A stretch of 64,000 nucleotides of DNA. Source: Nocardioides lacusdianchii (lineage in GTDB: Bacteria > Actinomycetota > Actinomycetes > Propionibacteriales > Nocardioidaceae). A model generated the notes under the pieces. The model saw nothing but the letters and a program-made list of their open reading frames with translations. It searched no databases and was not told the origin of the DNA. Shown here in pieces: positions 38,092 to 46,959 of the stretch (its first letter is position 1; every line of letters begins with the position of its first letter). The stretch spans positions 62,001 through 126,000 of the forward strand of contig NZ_JADHZD010000002.1 of assembly GCF_020102855.1 (NCBI RefSeq). Direction: 5' to 3'. The position numbers and the translations under genes are program-made.

Positions 38092-38261
38092 CAAGGAGCC
38101 TAGCCGGGCGCGACGCAGTCGCGCCCGGCGTGGCGAACGATGTCGAGTAGCCCCGCGACCGAGGCACGAGGTCGCGTCAGGGCGTATCGAGACACAAGGA
38201 GCCTAGCCGGGCGCGAGGTCACATCAGGGTGTGTCGAGACACAAGGACCCTGGCCGCGCGG
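38092..38261. repeat. Composite repeat region upstream of the LigD-type gene
   Basis: The 22-nt segment carrying the LigD-type -10 hexamer (38092-38113) recurs identically at 38195-38216 and degenerately at 38242-38261. The latter two lie in tandem copies of a roughly 46-nt unit (38170-38216 and 38217-38261). A perfect 12-bp hairpin with a 3-nt loop lies at 38103-38129, and copy B of the dispersed TCGATACGCC repeat at 38141-38195 (minus strand). No coding signal. Confidence 0.75.
38097..38102 (-). promoter_or_regulatory. -10 element of the LigD-type gene (leaderless)
   Basis: TAGGCT on the minus strand, 7 nt before the ATG at 38089. An intact second copy of the hexamer lies at 38205-38200 within the duplicated segment. 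Confidence 0.5.
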
Positions 38262-38266
38262 TCGCG

Positions 38267-39247
38267 CTACTGCTCGGCGCCGTCCGTGGGCGTGGCGGGC
38301 TGATCGACGGTGACGGTCACCGGCTCGGACCAGCCCTCGTCGGCGTACTGGCTCTGCGGGCGGTGCCAGCGCAGCTCGGTGGTCTCGGTGACTTGTACGT
38401 CGACCCGGGCCTGGCCGTCGGGGCCGGAGAGGACGGGCTCACCGACGGGCGCCCACGCGCCTCCGGGACGGCGCGACTCCAGCACGAGCGTGTCGCCGGT
38501 GGCGCGTCCCCCGGCCTCGGTGACCCGGCCGGTCACGGTGACGGACTCGCCGGCGGGGACCTGGTCGCGGTCGACCCCGACCGTGGTGGTGAGGGTGGTG
38601 CCCTCGAAGTCGAGGGTGCTGCCGGACGCCTTCACGGCGTCGAGGTTGAAGGCCCGGCCGTCGCAGCCGAAGCCGGTCACCACGAAGCCCGGCCCGTCGC
38701 CGTGCCGGGCGGCGAGCTCGCCGGTCGTGGCGCGGCCCTCCTGGGCCAGGGGCGCGCGGGTGGTGAGGTCGACCAGCGTCCAGTCGTAGGTCAGCGCCGA
38801 GGCGGCCACGCTCGACCAGGAGCCTGCGGCGACGTCGAGGTCGGCACGCCCGCTCCAGGCGGTGCCGGGCGGGCTGTCGGGCGTCACCGCCATCACGTAG
38901 GAGACGCCCCGGGTGCCGCCGGTCGCCGCGACAGAGACCGATGCGTCCACCCCCGCGAGCGAGCCGAAGGCGGCGTAGGGGCCGGAGGCGGTGCCCGGCC
39001 CGCCGGGCACGAGGCCGAGCGAGCGGCGGCCCACGGGCGCGGAGTAGGGGCCGAGGTTGATCCGCGACCCGGGTGCGGCGGTCGGGCCGCTGAGGGACTC
39101 GCAGCCGACGTAGGTCATGAAGAGGTCAGCGTCGCCGGTGACCGGACCGGTCAGGGTGCGCGTGCCGCCGGCATGCGCCGGTCCCGTGCCCACGGCGGCC
39201 AGCGCCACCATTGTCGCGACGGCCGTCGCCCTGCTCCGCACTCGCAT
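38267..39247 (-). CDS. Secreted protein with Ig-like C-terminal region
   Basis: The ATG at 39247 gives 326 residues with GGAG upstream. Residues 1-26 are a Sec signal (basic start, hydrophobic core, GPAHA before the likely cut). The body is Gly/Ser/Thr-rich with alternating beta pattern. Residues about 225-300 (TTVGVDRDQVPAGESVTVTGRV and following, ending in EPVTVTV) resemble an Ig-like or bacterial Ig domain with a LVLESRRPGGAW strand. Two cysteines (CES, GCDG) may pair. No catalytic motif seen; likely an extracellular or envelope protein of unknown role. Confidence 0.7.
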   Translation of the reverse strand: MRVRSRATAVATMVALAAVGTGPAHAGGTRTLTGPVTGDADLFMTYVGCESLSGPTAAPGSRINLGPYSAPVGRRSLGLVPGGPGTASGPYAAFGSLAGVDASVSVAATGGTRGVSYVMAVTPDSPPGTAWSGRADLDVAAGSWSSVAASALTYDWTLVDLTTRAPLAQEGRATTGELAARHGDGPGFVVTGFGCDGRAFNLDAVKASGSTLDFEGTTLTTTVGVDRDQVPAGESVTVTGRVTEAGGRATGDTLVLESRRPGGAWAPVGEPVLSGPDGQARVDVQVTETTELRWHRPQSQYADEGWSEPVTVTVDQPATPTDGAEQ

Positions 39248-39391
39248 CAGTTCCTGCTCCCCGTCGTCCGCCACACCCCTCCGGTGCGACGCACTGCATC
39301 CATCATGGTGTGGCCTGCGGCGGATGTGAACAGCAGGCGCAGAGATGTCCCCTGAATGTCACCTGTCGGGGTGGCTGTCGTCGCCGCTGGC

Positions 39392-39397
39392 TAGGTT
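39392..39397 (+). promoter_or_regulatory. -10 element of the ATPase gene (leaderless)
   Basis: TAGGTT followed by 6 nt and the ATG at 39404. Confidence 0.55.
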
Positions 39398-39403
39398 GAA
39401 GCC

Positions 39404-40144
39404 ATGTCGTTCAGGGGGGCCGACGTGCCACGCCACCCGGTACGTCGCGTCGAGCCGCGAGCCGACCACGACCTCGCGCCGGACCACTACCCCGCGGCGA
39501 TCCCCGCCGTGGCGCAGCTGCTCGCCGACGGCCTCGACCTCGAGCCGGGCGTGACGTTCCTCGTCGGCGAGAACGGGTCCGGGAAGTCGACCCTCGTCGA
39601 GGCCGTCGCCCTCGCGTTCGGGCTCTCGCCCGAGGGCGGCAGCACCCACAGCCGCCACTCGACCCGCGCCACGGAGTCCGCCCTCGGTGACGCGCTCCAG
39701 CTGGTGCGCGGCGCCGGCTCCACCAAGTGGGGCTTCTTCCTGCGCGCCGAGACGATGCACGGCTGGTACTCCTACATGGAGGACCACGCGAGCGCCGACG
39801 ACCCGGTCTTCCACGAGCTCAGCCACGGCGAGTCCTTCCTCGCGGTGCTCGAATCGCGCTTCACCGGCAAGGGCTTCTTCTGCCTCGACGAGCCGGAGGC
39901 CGCCCTGTCGTTCTCCTCCACCCTCGGGCTCATCGCGACGTTGCAGCGGGTGGTCGCCCGCGGTGGACAGGTCCTGTGCGCGACGCACTCCCCCGTCCTC
40001 GCCGCCATGCCCGGGGCGCGGATCCTCGAGGCCGGGCCGTGGGGGCTGCGCGAGGCGGCCTGGGACGACCTCGACCTCGTCGACCACTGGCGGCGCTACC
40101 TCACGGAGCCGTGGTCCTACCTGCGGCACCTCGAGGACGGCTGA
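39404..40144 (+). CDS. Stand-alone ABC-type/AAA ATPase
   Basis: The 246-residue protein has a complete ABC-ATPase core: Walker A VGENGSGKSTLVEA at about residues 53-66, an internal DNA-repair-type insert, signature-like ELSHGESFL, Walker B FFCLDEPEAALSFSS and the switch His in CATHSPVLAAM. The arrangement (short ATPase that places EPE after Walker B) resembles the YbbA/RecF-like or OLD-type AAA_15/21 groups rather than a transporter. No membrane partner lies nearby. Function unknown; possible nucleic-acid or toxin-antitoxin-type role is speculation. Leaderless start. Confidence 0.85.
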   Translation: MSFRGADVPRHPVRRVEPRADHDLAPDHYPAAIPAVAQLLADGLDLEPGVTFLVGENGSGKSTLVEAVALAFGLSPEGGSTHSRHSTRATESALGDALQLVRGAGSTKWGFFLRAETMHGWYSYMEDHASADDPVFHELSHGESFLAVLESRFTGKGFFCLDEPEAALSFSSTLGLIATLQRVVARGGQVLCATHSPVLAAMPGARILEAGPWGLREAAWDDLDLVDHWRRYLTEPWSYLRHLEDG

Positions 40145-40160
40145 GGCGCCAGCCGGGGGC

Positions 40161-41471
40161 TCAGCGGCGTCGCAGGGTCGCCGCGAACATCGCGTCCGTG
40201 CCCTCGCGATGGGGCCACAGCTGGAAGCGGTCGACCTCGTCGGTGTCCTCGCGGCGTCCGAGGACGGCAGCCACGATGTCGGTGGTCTCGGCGACCACGG
40301 GCGAGCAGGTCGCGTAGACCACGATCCCGCCCGGGCGCACCGACTCCAACGCCACGTCGAGCAGCACCTGCTGCAGGGCCGTCAGGAGGTGGAGGTCCTC
40401 GGGCGTACGCCGCCACCGCGACTCGGGTCGCCGCCGCAGGGCGCCGAGGCCCGTGCACGGTGCGTCGACCAGCACCCGGTCGAAGGTGCCGGGCAGCCAC
40501 GCGGGGCGCGCACCGTCGCCCGCCAGCACGTCGACCGAACCCTTCGGGAGGGCGCGCATCGCCGAGGCGACGAGCGCGGCACGGTGGGGTTGCCGCTCAT
40601 GGGCAACGAGCCGGGCACCCCGGCCGGCTGCGAGGGCGCCGAGCAGCGCCGCCTTGCCGCCGGGTCCGGCGCACAGGTCGAGCCAGCGCTCGTCGCGCCC
40701 TTCGAGCGGGGCGTCGGCCATCGCCAGGGCGACCAGCTGCGAGCCCTCGTCCTGCACGCCCGCGCGGCCCTCCGCCACGGCCGCGACGCCCGAGGGGTCG
40801 CCGCCCTCGAGCACGACGCCGTACGGCGACAGGCGGGTGCGCCTGCCACCGGCGGTCTCGAGCTCCTCCACCGACGCCAGGCCGGGGCGGGCCACCAGGG
40901 TGACCCGCGGTGCCGCGTTGTCAGCCGCAAGCAGGTCCGAGAGCTCCTCGTCCCCGAGGGCCTCGGCCAGCGCGTCGACGACCCAGCGCGGGTGCGAATG
41001 CGCGACGGCGAGGTGGCCCCGGGGGTCGCTCGTGGCGTCGGGCGCCACCTCGCGCACCCAGTCGGTGAGCTCGCGCCGGCTGATGGCGCGCAGCACGGCG
41101 TTGACCAGACCGGCCGGCCCCTGGCCCACGCTCGCGCGGACCAGGTCGACGCTCGTGGAGATCGCCGCGTGGTCCGGCACCCGCATCGACAGCAGCTGGT
41201 GGGCGCCCAGGCGCAGCACGTCGCGCACCTCGGCCTGCAGCTTCGGCCGCGTCAGGCAGGCGTCGATGATCGGGTCGTAGAGGCCCTGCATGCGGATGGC
41301 GCCGGAGGCGAGCTCGGTGGCGAGCCCGGCGTCGCGGCCCTCGAGCCGGTGCTTGCGCAGCACCTGCGGCAGCACGAGGTTGGCGTAGGCGTCGTCGACC
41401 CGCACGGCGGTGAGCACGTCGAGCGCGGCCCGGCGCGGGCGGTCGACCGGACGGCGGCGGCGCTCACTCAC
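40161..41471 (-). CDS. rsmB: 16S rRNA (cytosine-967-C5)-methyltransferase RsmB
   Basis: The 436-residue enzyme methylates C967 of 16S rRNA using SAM. It has an N-terminal NusB-like RNA-binding domain (about 1-150) and a C-terminal methyltransferase with LDLCAGPGGKAALLGAL (motif I), [21 protein letters not shown] with the Pro-Cys of motif IV, and YATCSPVVAETTDIVAAVL with the catalytic TCS motif VI. The GTG at 41471 overlaps the YjbR-like gene end by 8 bp. It is in the standard fmt-rsmB order. Full length. Confidence 0.95.
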   Translation of the reverse strand: MSERRRRPVDRPRRAALDVLTAVRVDDAYANLVLPQVLRKHRLEGRDAGLATELASGAIRMQGLYDPIIDACLTRPKLQAEVRDVLRLGAHQLLSMRVPDHAAISTSVDLVRASVGQGPAGLVNAVLRAISRRELTDWVREVAPDATSDPRGHLAVAHSHPRWVVDALAEALGDEELSDLLAADNAAPRVTLVARPGLASVEELETAGGRRTRLSPYGVVLEGGDPSGVAAVAEGRAGVQDEGSQLVALAMADAPLEGRDERWLDLCAGPGGKAALLGALAAGRGARLVAHERQPHRAALVASAMRALPKGSVDVLAGDGARPAWLPGTFDRVLVDAPCTGLGALRRRPESRWRRTPEDLHLLTALQQVLLDVALESVRPGGIVVYATCSPVVAETTDIVAAVLGRREDTDEVDRFQLWPHREGTDAMFAATLRRR

Positions 41472-41889
41472 CGAGGTGCTCCCGGACCAGCGCCCGCGGG
41501 GCCTTCGCCGCCCACGCGTCGGTGATCACCTCGGCGAGCTCGGCACGACCGATCTCGTCGAGCCGCGACTGCTGGACCAGGACGGCGTTGTAACCCTTGA
41601 AGTGGTCGATGGTGAAGAACGGCGTCGAGGCGTCCTCCACGAGTGCGTGCTTCTCGACCTCGGTGGGGGTCATGATCACCACGAGGTCGTCGTACATCTC
41701 CCCGGTCTCCGGGTCGATCGCCGTCCGGCCGGGGGCGCGGTAGAGGACGAACCCCTTTCCCTTGTCGCCGCGGGGCACCTTCCACGTGGGCCGGTCGCCC
41801 CACGAGGTGCCCAGCTCGGTCTCGGGCAACGACGCGCAGATCTCGTCGATGTCCTCCGGACGTGCGGGCCGGTCCTCGGGGGTGCTCAC
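41464..41889 (-). CDS. MmcQ/YjbR-family protein (second of two)
   Basis: The 141-residue protein has the YjbR pattern: [56 protein letters not shown] and [37 protein letters not shown]. It is a paralogue of 35024-35437. The GTG at 41889 overlaps the fmt stop by four bases (GTGA) and its own stop overlaps the rsmB start, so it is embedded in the fmt-rsmB message. Function is unknown; DNA binding is reported for some members but not shown here. Confidence 0.88.
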   Translation of the reverse strand: MSTPEDRPARPEDIDEICASLPETELGTSWGDRPTWKVPRGDKGKGFVLYRAPGRTAIDPETGEMYDDLVVIMTPTEVEKHALVEDASTPFFTIDHFKGYNAVLVQQSRLDEIGRAELAEVITDAWAAKAPRALVREHLGE

Positions 41890-42827
41890 CCCGTCGGCTC
41901 CTCGGCGCCGAGGCGCACCCCGGACTCGAGGCGTACGCCGCGCGCCCAGTCGGCAGCGGCCATCTCCTTCTTGCCGAACGCCTTGACCTGCCCCAGCCGG
42001 ACGGGCGTGGTCCCGGTGCCGACGTGGACCGCGTTCTTGGTGACCTCGATGACGCCGGGCTCGAGTGGCGAGAGGTCGGTCGGCGTGACGGGACCGAGCT
42101 TCATCCGCTCCCCGGCGTACGTCGTCCACGCGCCGGGTGCCGGCGTGCAGGCCCGGACCTGGCGGTCGATGCCCACCGCCGGGTGGGTCCAGTCGACGCG
42201 GGCGTCGTCGACGAGGATCTTCGGGGCGAAGGACACCCCCTCGGACTGCTGCTCGCGGGCCTCGAGGCTGCCGTCCTCGATGCCGTCGAGGGTCTGCACG
42301 AGCAGGCCGGCGCCGCCCTCGGCGAGCCGCTCGAGCAGGTCGCCAGCGGTGTCGCCGGGGCGGATCCGCTCTGTCATGACGCCGAAGACAGGGCCGGCGT
42401 CGAGCGCCTTGACGATGCGGAAGGTCGTGGCGCCGGTGACCTCGTCACCGGCCCACAGCGAGTGCTGCACGGGTGCGGCGCCGCGCCACGACGGCAGCAC
42501 CGAGAAGTGCAGGTTGATCCAGCCGTGCGGCACGAGGTCGAGCGCCGACTGCGGCAGCAGTGCGCCGTAGGCGACGACCGGGCAGGCGTCGGGACGCAGG
42601 TCGGCGAGGGCCGCCTGGAAGTCGGGGTCGCGCGGGTGCTCGGGCTTGAGCACGGGTACGCCGAGCTCCTCGGCGCGCTGGGCGACCGGGCTGGCGACCA
42701 GCCTGCGCCCGCGACCGCTCGGGGCGTCGGGGCGGGTGACCACGCCGACGAGCTCGTGGCGGCTCGCGGCGACGGCCTCGAGCGCGGGGACGGCGACCTC
42801 GGGGGTGCCGGCGAAGACGACGCGCAT
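41886..42827 (-). CDS. fmt: Methionyl-tRNA formyltransferase
   Basis: The 313-residue enzyme formylates the initiator Met-tRNA with 10-formyl-tetrahydrofolate. The N-terminal domain has [19 protein letters not shown] and the formyl-transfer motif [25 protein letters not shown] with the conserved Asn-His and downstream Asp. The C-terminal OB-like domain (about 205-313) binds tRNA, with [16 protein letters not shown]. It follows def after 58 bp, the usual def-fmt pair, and overlaps the YjbR-like gene. Full length. Confidence 0.97.
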   Translation of the reverse strand: MRVVFAGTPEVAVPALEAVAASRHELVGVVTRPDAPSGRGRRLVASPVAQRAEELGVPVLKPEHPRDPDFQAALADLRPDACPVVAYGALLPQSALDLVPHGWINLHFSVLPSWRGAAPVQHSLWAGDEVTGATTFRIVKALDAGPVFGVMTERIRPGDTAGDLLERLAEGGAGLLVQTLDGIEDGSLEAREQQSEGVSFAPKILVDDARVDWTHPAVGIDRQVRACTPAPGAWTTYAGERMKLGPVTPTDLSPLEPGVIEVTKNAVHVGTGTTPVRLGQVKAFGKKEMAAADWARGVRLESGVRLGAEEPTG

Positions 42828-42885
42828 CAGTCCTGCTTCCTGGTGGGGCTCGACGAGGGGGTCCGGGGCACGGGGCCGGTGGTGC

Positions 42886-43431
42886 TCACCGGGCGAACCC
42901 GTGGGTCGCGTGCGGGCTGACCCGCACGGTCGGCTTCTCGAGGCCGAACCACTCGGACTCGCGGATCTCCTTCATCGCCGCCTTGCGGGCGTCGGTGTCG
43001 AGCTTGTCGATGAAGAGGATGCCGTCGAGGTGGTCGGTCTCGTGCTGCATCGCGCGGGCGAGCAGCTCCGAGGCCTCGATGCGCACCGGTTCCCCGTGCA
43101 CGTCGAAGCCCGTGGCCACGACCGACAGCGCGCGCAGGCAGTCGTAGGTCAGCTCCGGCAGCGACAGGCAGCCCTCGGCACCGTCCTGCGTCTCGTCGGA
43201 GAGCTGGAGCGTCGGGTTCACCAGGTGGCCGACCTCGCCGTGCACGTTCCAGGTGAAGACCCGCAGCCCCACGCCGATCTGCGGCGCGGCGAGGCCGGCG
43301 CCGGGCGCGGCCAGCATCGTGTCGGTGAGGTCGGTGACGAGTTGGCGCAGCTCGCGGTCGAAGCTGTCGACCTCGATCGCGCGCTGGCGCAGCACGGGAT
43401 CGCCGAAGAGGCGGATGGGCTGGACGGCCAC
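42886..43431 (-). CDS. def: Peptide deformylase
   Basis: The 181-residue metalloenzyme removes the formyl group from new proteins. All three motifs are present: [10 protein letters not shown] (motif 1), EGCLSLPE (motif 2 with the metal Cys) and QHETDHLDG (motif 3, HExxH with both His). The GTG at 43431 is chosen because AAGGAG lies 5 nt upstream; the frame continues to 43473 but without a site. The segment after motif 3 is longer than usual and ends in [10 protein letters not shown]. Pairs with fmt downstream. Confidence 0.95.
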   Translation of the reverse strand: MAVQPIRLFGDPVLRQRAIEVDSFDRELRQLVTDLTDTMLAAPGAGLAAPQIGVGLRVFTWNVHGEVGHLVNPTLQLSDETQDGAEGCLSLPELTYDCLRALSVVATGFDVHGEPVRIEASELLARAMQHETDHLDGILFIDKLDTDARKAAMKEIRESEWFGLEKPTVRVSPHATHGFAR

Positions 43432-43513
43432 GGAACTCCTTGGGACCTGGGGACTGCTGGGCTCGGAAGGCACCCAAGTCTAGGGACGGAGCCGCACCCG
43501 GGTCCCATCGGCG

Positions 43514-45532
43514 CTAGAGGCTGAGCGGATCGACCTGGATGCGCACCGCCTCCAGCTTGCGGGCCGAGCGCAGTCGCTGCAGGTCGCCGAGCGCCTCCGA
43601 CAGGGCCGTCCCCCGCGACCGTGGCACCCGCAGCACCGCGCGGTGCTCCCCCGGGTCGTGCTCGAGCGGCACCGGGCCCAGCACCTCGGCACCCTCGGGG
43701 AGGTCGAGCAGGTGGAGCACGTCGTCGAGCGCCCCCAGCTCGCCGGTGACGGTCGCGATCCTCGCTGCCGGCGGCAGGTGGGCGGCGGCGCGCTCCTCGC
43801 TCTCACGCCGCGCGAAGCCGGTCGGGTCCCACCGCACGAGGGCCTGGAGCGCCGGGTGGGCCGGGTCACCGACCGCCACCACGTGACCACCGGCCCGGAC
43901 GAGGGCCGCGGCGTTGAGCCAGCGACGCAGGGCCTCCTCGCCCGCCCTCAGGTCGTCGCGGGCCAGCGTCAGCCAGGTGTCGAGCAGCAGCACGGCGGCG
44001 TAGCCCTCCTCCGCCACCGGCTCCGCGCCGACCGTGGCGACGACGATGTCGTGCGCGCCTCCCACGTGGTCGAGCACCCGCTCGCCGCTGGAGCTGCGCA
44101 CCGTCGTGCCGGGGAACATCCGGCCCAGCTCCTCGGCCGTACGCGCCTCGCCCCGCACCGGGGCCCGCAGCCCCCGGCCGCGGCAGGTCGGGCACGTCCA
44201 CGCGGACTCCACGTGGCCGCACCACCGGCACTGCGGCGGCGCCGCCGGCCCGGGGATCGTCAGCGGTCCCGTGCAGGCCGTGCAGCGCGCCGGGGTGCGG
44301 CACGTGTCGCACGCCAGGGACGCGGCGTAGCCGGCCCGGGGGGTCTGCACCAGCACCGGGCCCGACTCCAGCCCGGCGCAGAGCGCGTCGTAGGCGGCGC
44401 GCGGGACGCGGGTGCCGATCGAGCGGTCCTCGCCCGGCACCGCCTCGACGCGGACCCGGCGTCGGAGCTCCGGCCGTGGCACGGAGAGCTCGTGGACCCA
44501 ACCGGAGGCGACCAGCTGCTGCACCTCGGGGGTGCGGGCCACCCCCGCGAGGAGGACGGTCGTCGACCGCTGGGCGGCGCGCGTGAGCAGCACGTCGCGG
44601 GTGTGGGGGTAGGGGGCGCGCGGCTCGGCGTGGAGGTCGTCGCCGTCGTCCCACACCACGACCAGGCCGAGGTCGTGCACAGGCGCGAAGGCCGCGGCAC
44701 GGGTGCCGACGACGACGCGGCGGGCGCCGCGCGAGACGGCGAGGAACTCGCGGTAGCGCGCCGACGGGCCCACGTCCGCGGTGAGGCACACGTGGTGCCC
44801 CGGACCGAGCTGCGCGTCGAGCGCGGCACCGACCCGTGCCACGTCGCGGGCGTCGGGCACGCACACCAGCGCGCCCTGCCCCGCGGCGTACGCCGTCGCG
44901 ACGACCTCGGCGAGCATGGCGGGCCAGTCGTCCGCGGGTGCAGCCGACCACGCCGCGCGGGGCGACTCCCCCGCGGCGAGGCGGCGCAGGAAGGCGTCGG
45001 CGTGCTCGACCTCCGCCCACAGTGACGGGCCCGTGGGAGGGGCGGGCGTCGGCGCGGGCTCGGAGACGGCCTTCTCCGCGGTCGCGTGCCGTGGCGGCAC
45101 CGCCAGCCGCAGCACGTCGGAGCGGGCGCCGGCGTAGCGGTGGGCGAGCGTACGGCTCAGCTCGGCGACCTCGGGAGCCAGCACGGGTTCGGCGCTGACC
45201 ACGCGACGCAGCGGCTGGAGCGTGCCGGTGTGGTCGGTCTCGCTGGTCCGCTCCACGACGAAGCCGTCGACGTCCTGACCGGCGAAGCGCACCTTCACCC
45301 GCGCCCCGGGGACGGCGGTGTCGGCCATCGCGCGCGGCACGGCGTAGTCGAAGGGTCGGTCGAGGTGGGCGAGCGCGATGTCGACGAGGACGCGCGCCAC
45401 CGGGTCGGCCTCCGCGGGCTCCCACGACGCGGCCTTGCGGCGGCGGGTGGCGGCGGCCTTCGCGCGGGCGTCGTCCACGGCAGCACGAAGCCCCGGGAGC
45501 ATGTCTGCTTCCGGGGCCTCGTGATCGCTCAT
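43514..45532 (-). CDS. priA: Primosomal protein N' (helicase-inactive PriA)
   Basis: The 672-residue protein has the PriA N-terminal DNA-binding region (about 40-140, with LARVLVDIALAHLDRPFDYAVP), a helicase core and the zinc cluster of paired cysteines (CDTCRTPARCTACTG, CRWCGHVESAWTCPTCRGRG). The helicase Walker A is not recognisable where GxTGSGKT should be (around AWSAAPADDWPAMLAEV), and the DEEH position reads VVVWDDGDDLHAE. This matches the actinobacterial PriA group predicted to lack ATPase activity, which may act in replication restart by binding only. It starts at ATG 45532; lies after metK. Confidence 0.93.
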   Translation of the reverse strand: MSDHEAPEADMLPGLRAAVDDARAKAAATRRRKAASWEPAEADPVARVLVDIALAHLDRPFDYAVPRAMADTAVPGARVKVRFAGQDVDGFVVERTSETDHTGTLQPLRRVVSAEPVLAPEVAELSRTLAHRYAGARSDVLRLAVPPRHATAEKAVSEPAPTPAPPTGPSLWAEVEHADAFLRRLAAGESPRAAWSAAPADDWPAMLAEVVATAYAAGQGALVCVPDARDVARVGAALDAQLGPGHHVCLTADVGPSARYREFLAVSRGARRVVVGTRAAAFAPVHDLGLVVVWDDGDDLHAEPRAPYPHTRDVLLTRAAQRSTTVLLAGVARTPEVQQLVASGWVHELSVPRPELRRRVRVEAVPGEDRSIGTRVPRAAYDALCAGLESGPVLVQTPRAGYAASLACDTCRTPARCTACTGPLTIPGPAAPPQCRWCGHVESAWTCPTCRGRGLRAPVRGEARTAEELGRMFPGTTVRSSSGERVLDHVGGAHDIVVATVGAEPVAEEGYAAVLLLDTWLTLARDDLRAGEEALRRWLNAAALVRAGGHVVAVGDPAHPALQALVRWDPTGFARRESEERAAAHLPPAARIATVTGELGALDDVLHLLDLPEGAEVLGPVPLEHDPGEHRAVLRVPRSRGTALSEALGDLQRLRSARKLEAVRIQVDPLSL

Positions 45533-45590
45533 GCGGTGGATTGTGTCAGCGGGCTCGGACAGTGCCGCCCGAGGTCGGGCAGGTGTGCGA

Positions 45591-45661
45591 ACTCTTGCGC
45601 TGTCGGGGCGTTGCAACACCCCGGCAGCGCGGGAGTCACCGCTTCAGCGGGGACTCATGCA
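45591..45661. repeat. 71-nt conserved intergenic element, copy 2
   Basis: Aligns without gaps to 5029-5099. The hairpin arms GAGTCACCGC (45633-45642) and GCGGGGACTC (45647-45656) and the outer TTGCA/TGCA pair are conserved. It is followed by a short tandem of CTCATGCAGCAC (about 45653-45680) leading up to the metK stop at 45687. It lies 58 bp before the priA start. No coding signal. Confidence 0.75.
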
Positions 45662-45686
45662 GCACGGGCCTCATGCAGCACAGGCC

Positions 45687-46889
45687 TCAGACCCCCGCAG
45701 CAGCCTTCAGCTTCTCGGCGCGGTCGGTCGACTCCCAGGTGAAGTCCGGCAGCTCGCGGCCGAAGTGGCCGTAGGCCGAGGTCTGGGCGTAGATCGGGCG
45801 GAGCAGGTCGAGGTCGCGGATGATCGCGGCCGGGCGCAGGTCGAAGACCTCGAGGACCGCGTCCTGGATCTGCTCGTCGCTCACGACACCGGTGCCGAAG
45901 GTCTCGATGAAGACGCCGACCGGGGCCGCCTTGCCGATGGCGTAGGCCACCTGCGCCTCGCACCGTCGGGCGAGGCCCGCTGCGACGACGTTCTTGGCGA
46001 CCCAGCGCATCGCGTAGGCCGCGGAGCGGTCCACCTTCGACGGGTCCTTGCCGGAGAAGGCGCCGCCGCCGTGGCGGGCCATGCCGCCGTAGGTGTCGAC
46101 GATGATCTTGCGACCGGTCAGGCCGGCGTCACCCATCGGACCACCGATGACGAACGTGCCGGTCGGGTTGACCAGCATCCGGTAGCCCTCGGAGGGAATG
46201 TCGAAGGACGCCAGGACCGGGTCGATGACGTGCTGCTTGATGTCGGCCTCGAGCTGGGCGTGCTCGACGTCTGGGCCGTGCTGGGTGGACAGGACGACGG
46301 TGTCGATGCGCACCGGGCGGTCGTCCTCGTCGTACTCGATGGTGACCTGGGTCTTGCCGTCGGGGCGCAGGTAGTCGAGCACCCCGTCCTTGCGGACCTC
46401 GGTCAGCCGCTGCGCGAGGCGCTGGGCGATCGTGATCGGCAGCGGCATCAGCTCAGGGGTGTCGTCGCAGGCATAGCCGAACATCAGGCCCTGGTCACCG
46501 GCGCCGCGCTTGTCCAGCTCGTCCTCGCTGGAGCCGACGCGCGACTCGTGGCCGGCGTCGACGCCCGCGGCGATGTCGCTGGACTGGGCGCCGATGGCGA
46601 CCTGGACGCCGCACGTGGTGCCGTCGAAGCCCTTGTCCGAGGAGTCGTAGCCGATCTCGAGGATCGCCTTGCGGACGATGTCGGCGACCGGGGCGTACGC
46701 CGTGGTGCGGACCTCGCCGGCGACGACCACCAGGCCGGTGGTGAGCAGCGTCTCGACCGCGACGCGGAGGTTGGCGCGGTCGGGGTCCTCGGCCATCAGG
46801 TGGTCGAGGACGGAGTCGCTGATCCGGTCGGCGATCTTGTCCGGGTGACCCTCGGTCACGGACTCGGAGGTGAAGAGGCGTCCAGCCAC
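45687..46889 (-). CDS. metK: S-adenosylmethionine synthetase
   Basis: The 400-residue enzyme makes SAM from methionine and ATP. It opens with the ATP motif [25 protein letters not shown], has the central [24 protein letters not shown], and the P-loop-like [23 protein letters not shown]. The GTG at 46889 follows a weak GAGAG, making the product start VAGRLFT; an in-frame ATG 36 nt upstream is possible. It follows coaBC after 70 bp and precedes priA. SAM from MetK is used by many methyltransferases in this window (TrmI, RsmB and others). Confidence 0.97.
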   Translation of the reverse strand: MAGRLFTSESVTEGHPDKIADRISDSVLDHLMAEDPDRANLRVAVETLLTTGLVVVAGEVRTTAYAPVADIVRKAILEIGYDSSDKGFDGTTCGVQVAIGAQSSDIAAGVDAGHESRVGSSEDELDKRGAGDQGLMFGYACDDTPELMPLPITIAQRLAQRLTEVRKDGVLDYLRPDGKTQVTIEYDEDDRPVRIDTVVLSTQHGPDVEHAQLEADIKQHVIDPVLASFDIPSEGYRMLVNPTGTFVIGGPMGDAGLTGRKIIVDTYGGMARHGGGAFSGKDPSKVDRSAAYAMRWVAKNVVAAGLARRCEAQVAYAIGKAAPVGVFIETFGTGVVSDEQIQDAVLEVFDLRPAAIIRDLDLLRPIYAQTSAYGHFGRELPDFTWESTDRAEKLKAAAGV

Positions 46890-46959
46890 AGTGCTCTCAA
46901 TTCTCGTGTGGAAAAGTCGGGTCAAACCTACCCGCTGCCCAGCATCCGGGACGCACGTC

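Noticed and set aside
46890..46959. SAM riboswitch before metK
   Set aside because: The gap to coaBC is only 70 bp and holds no recognisable SAM-riboswitch pattern.
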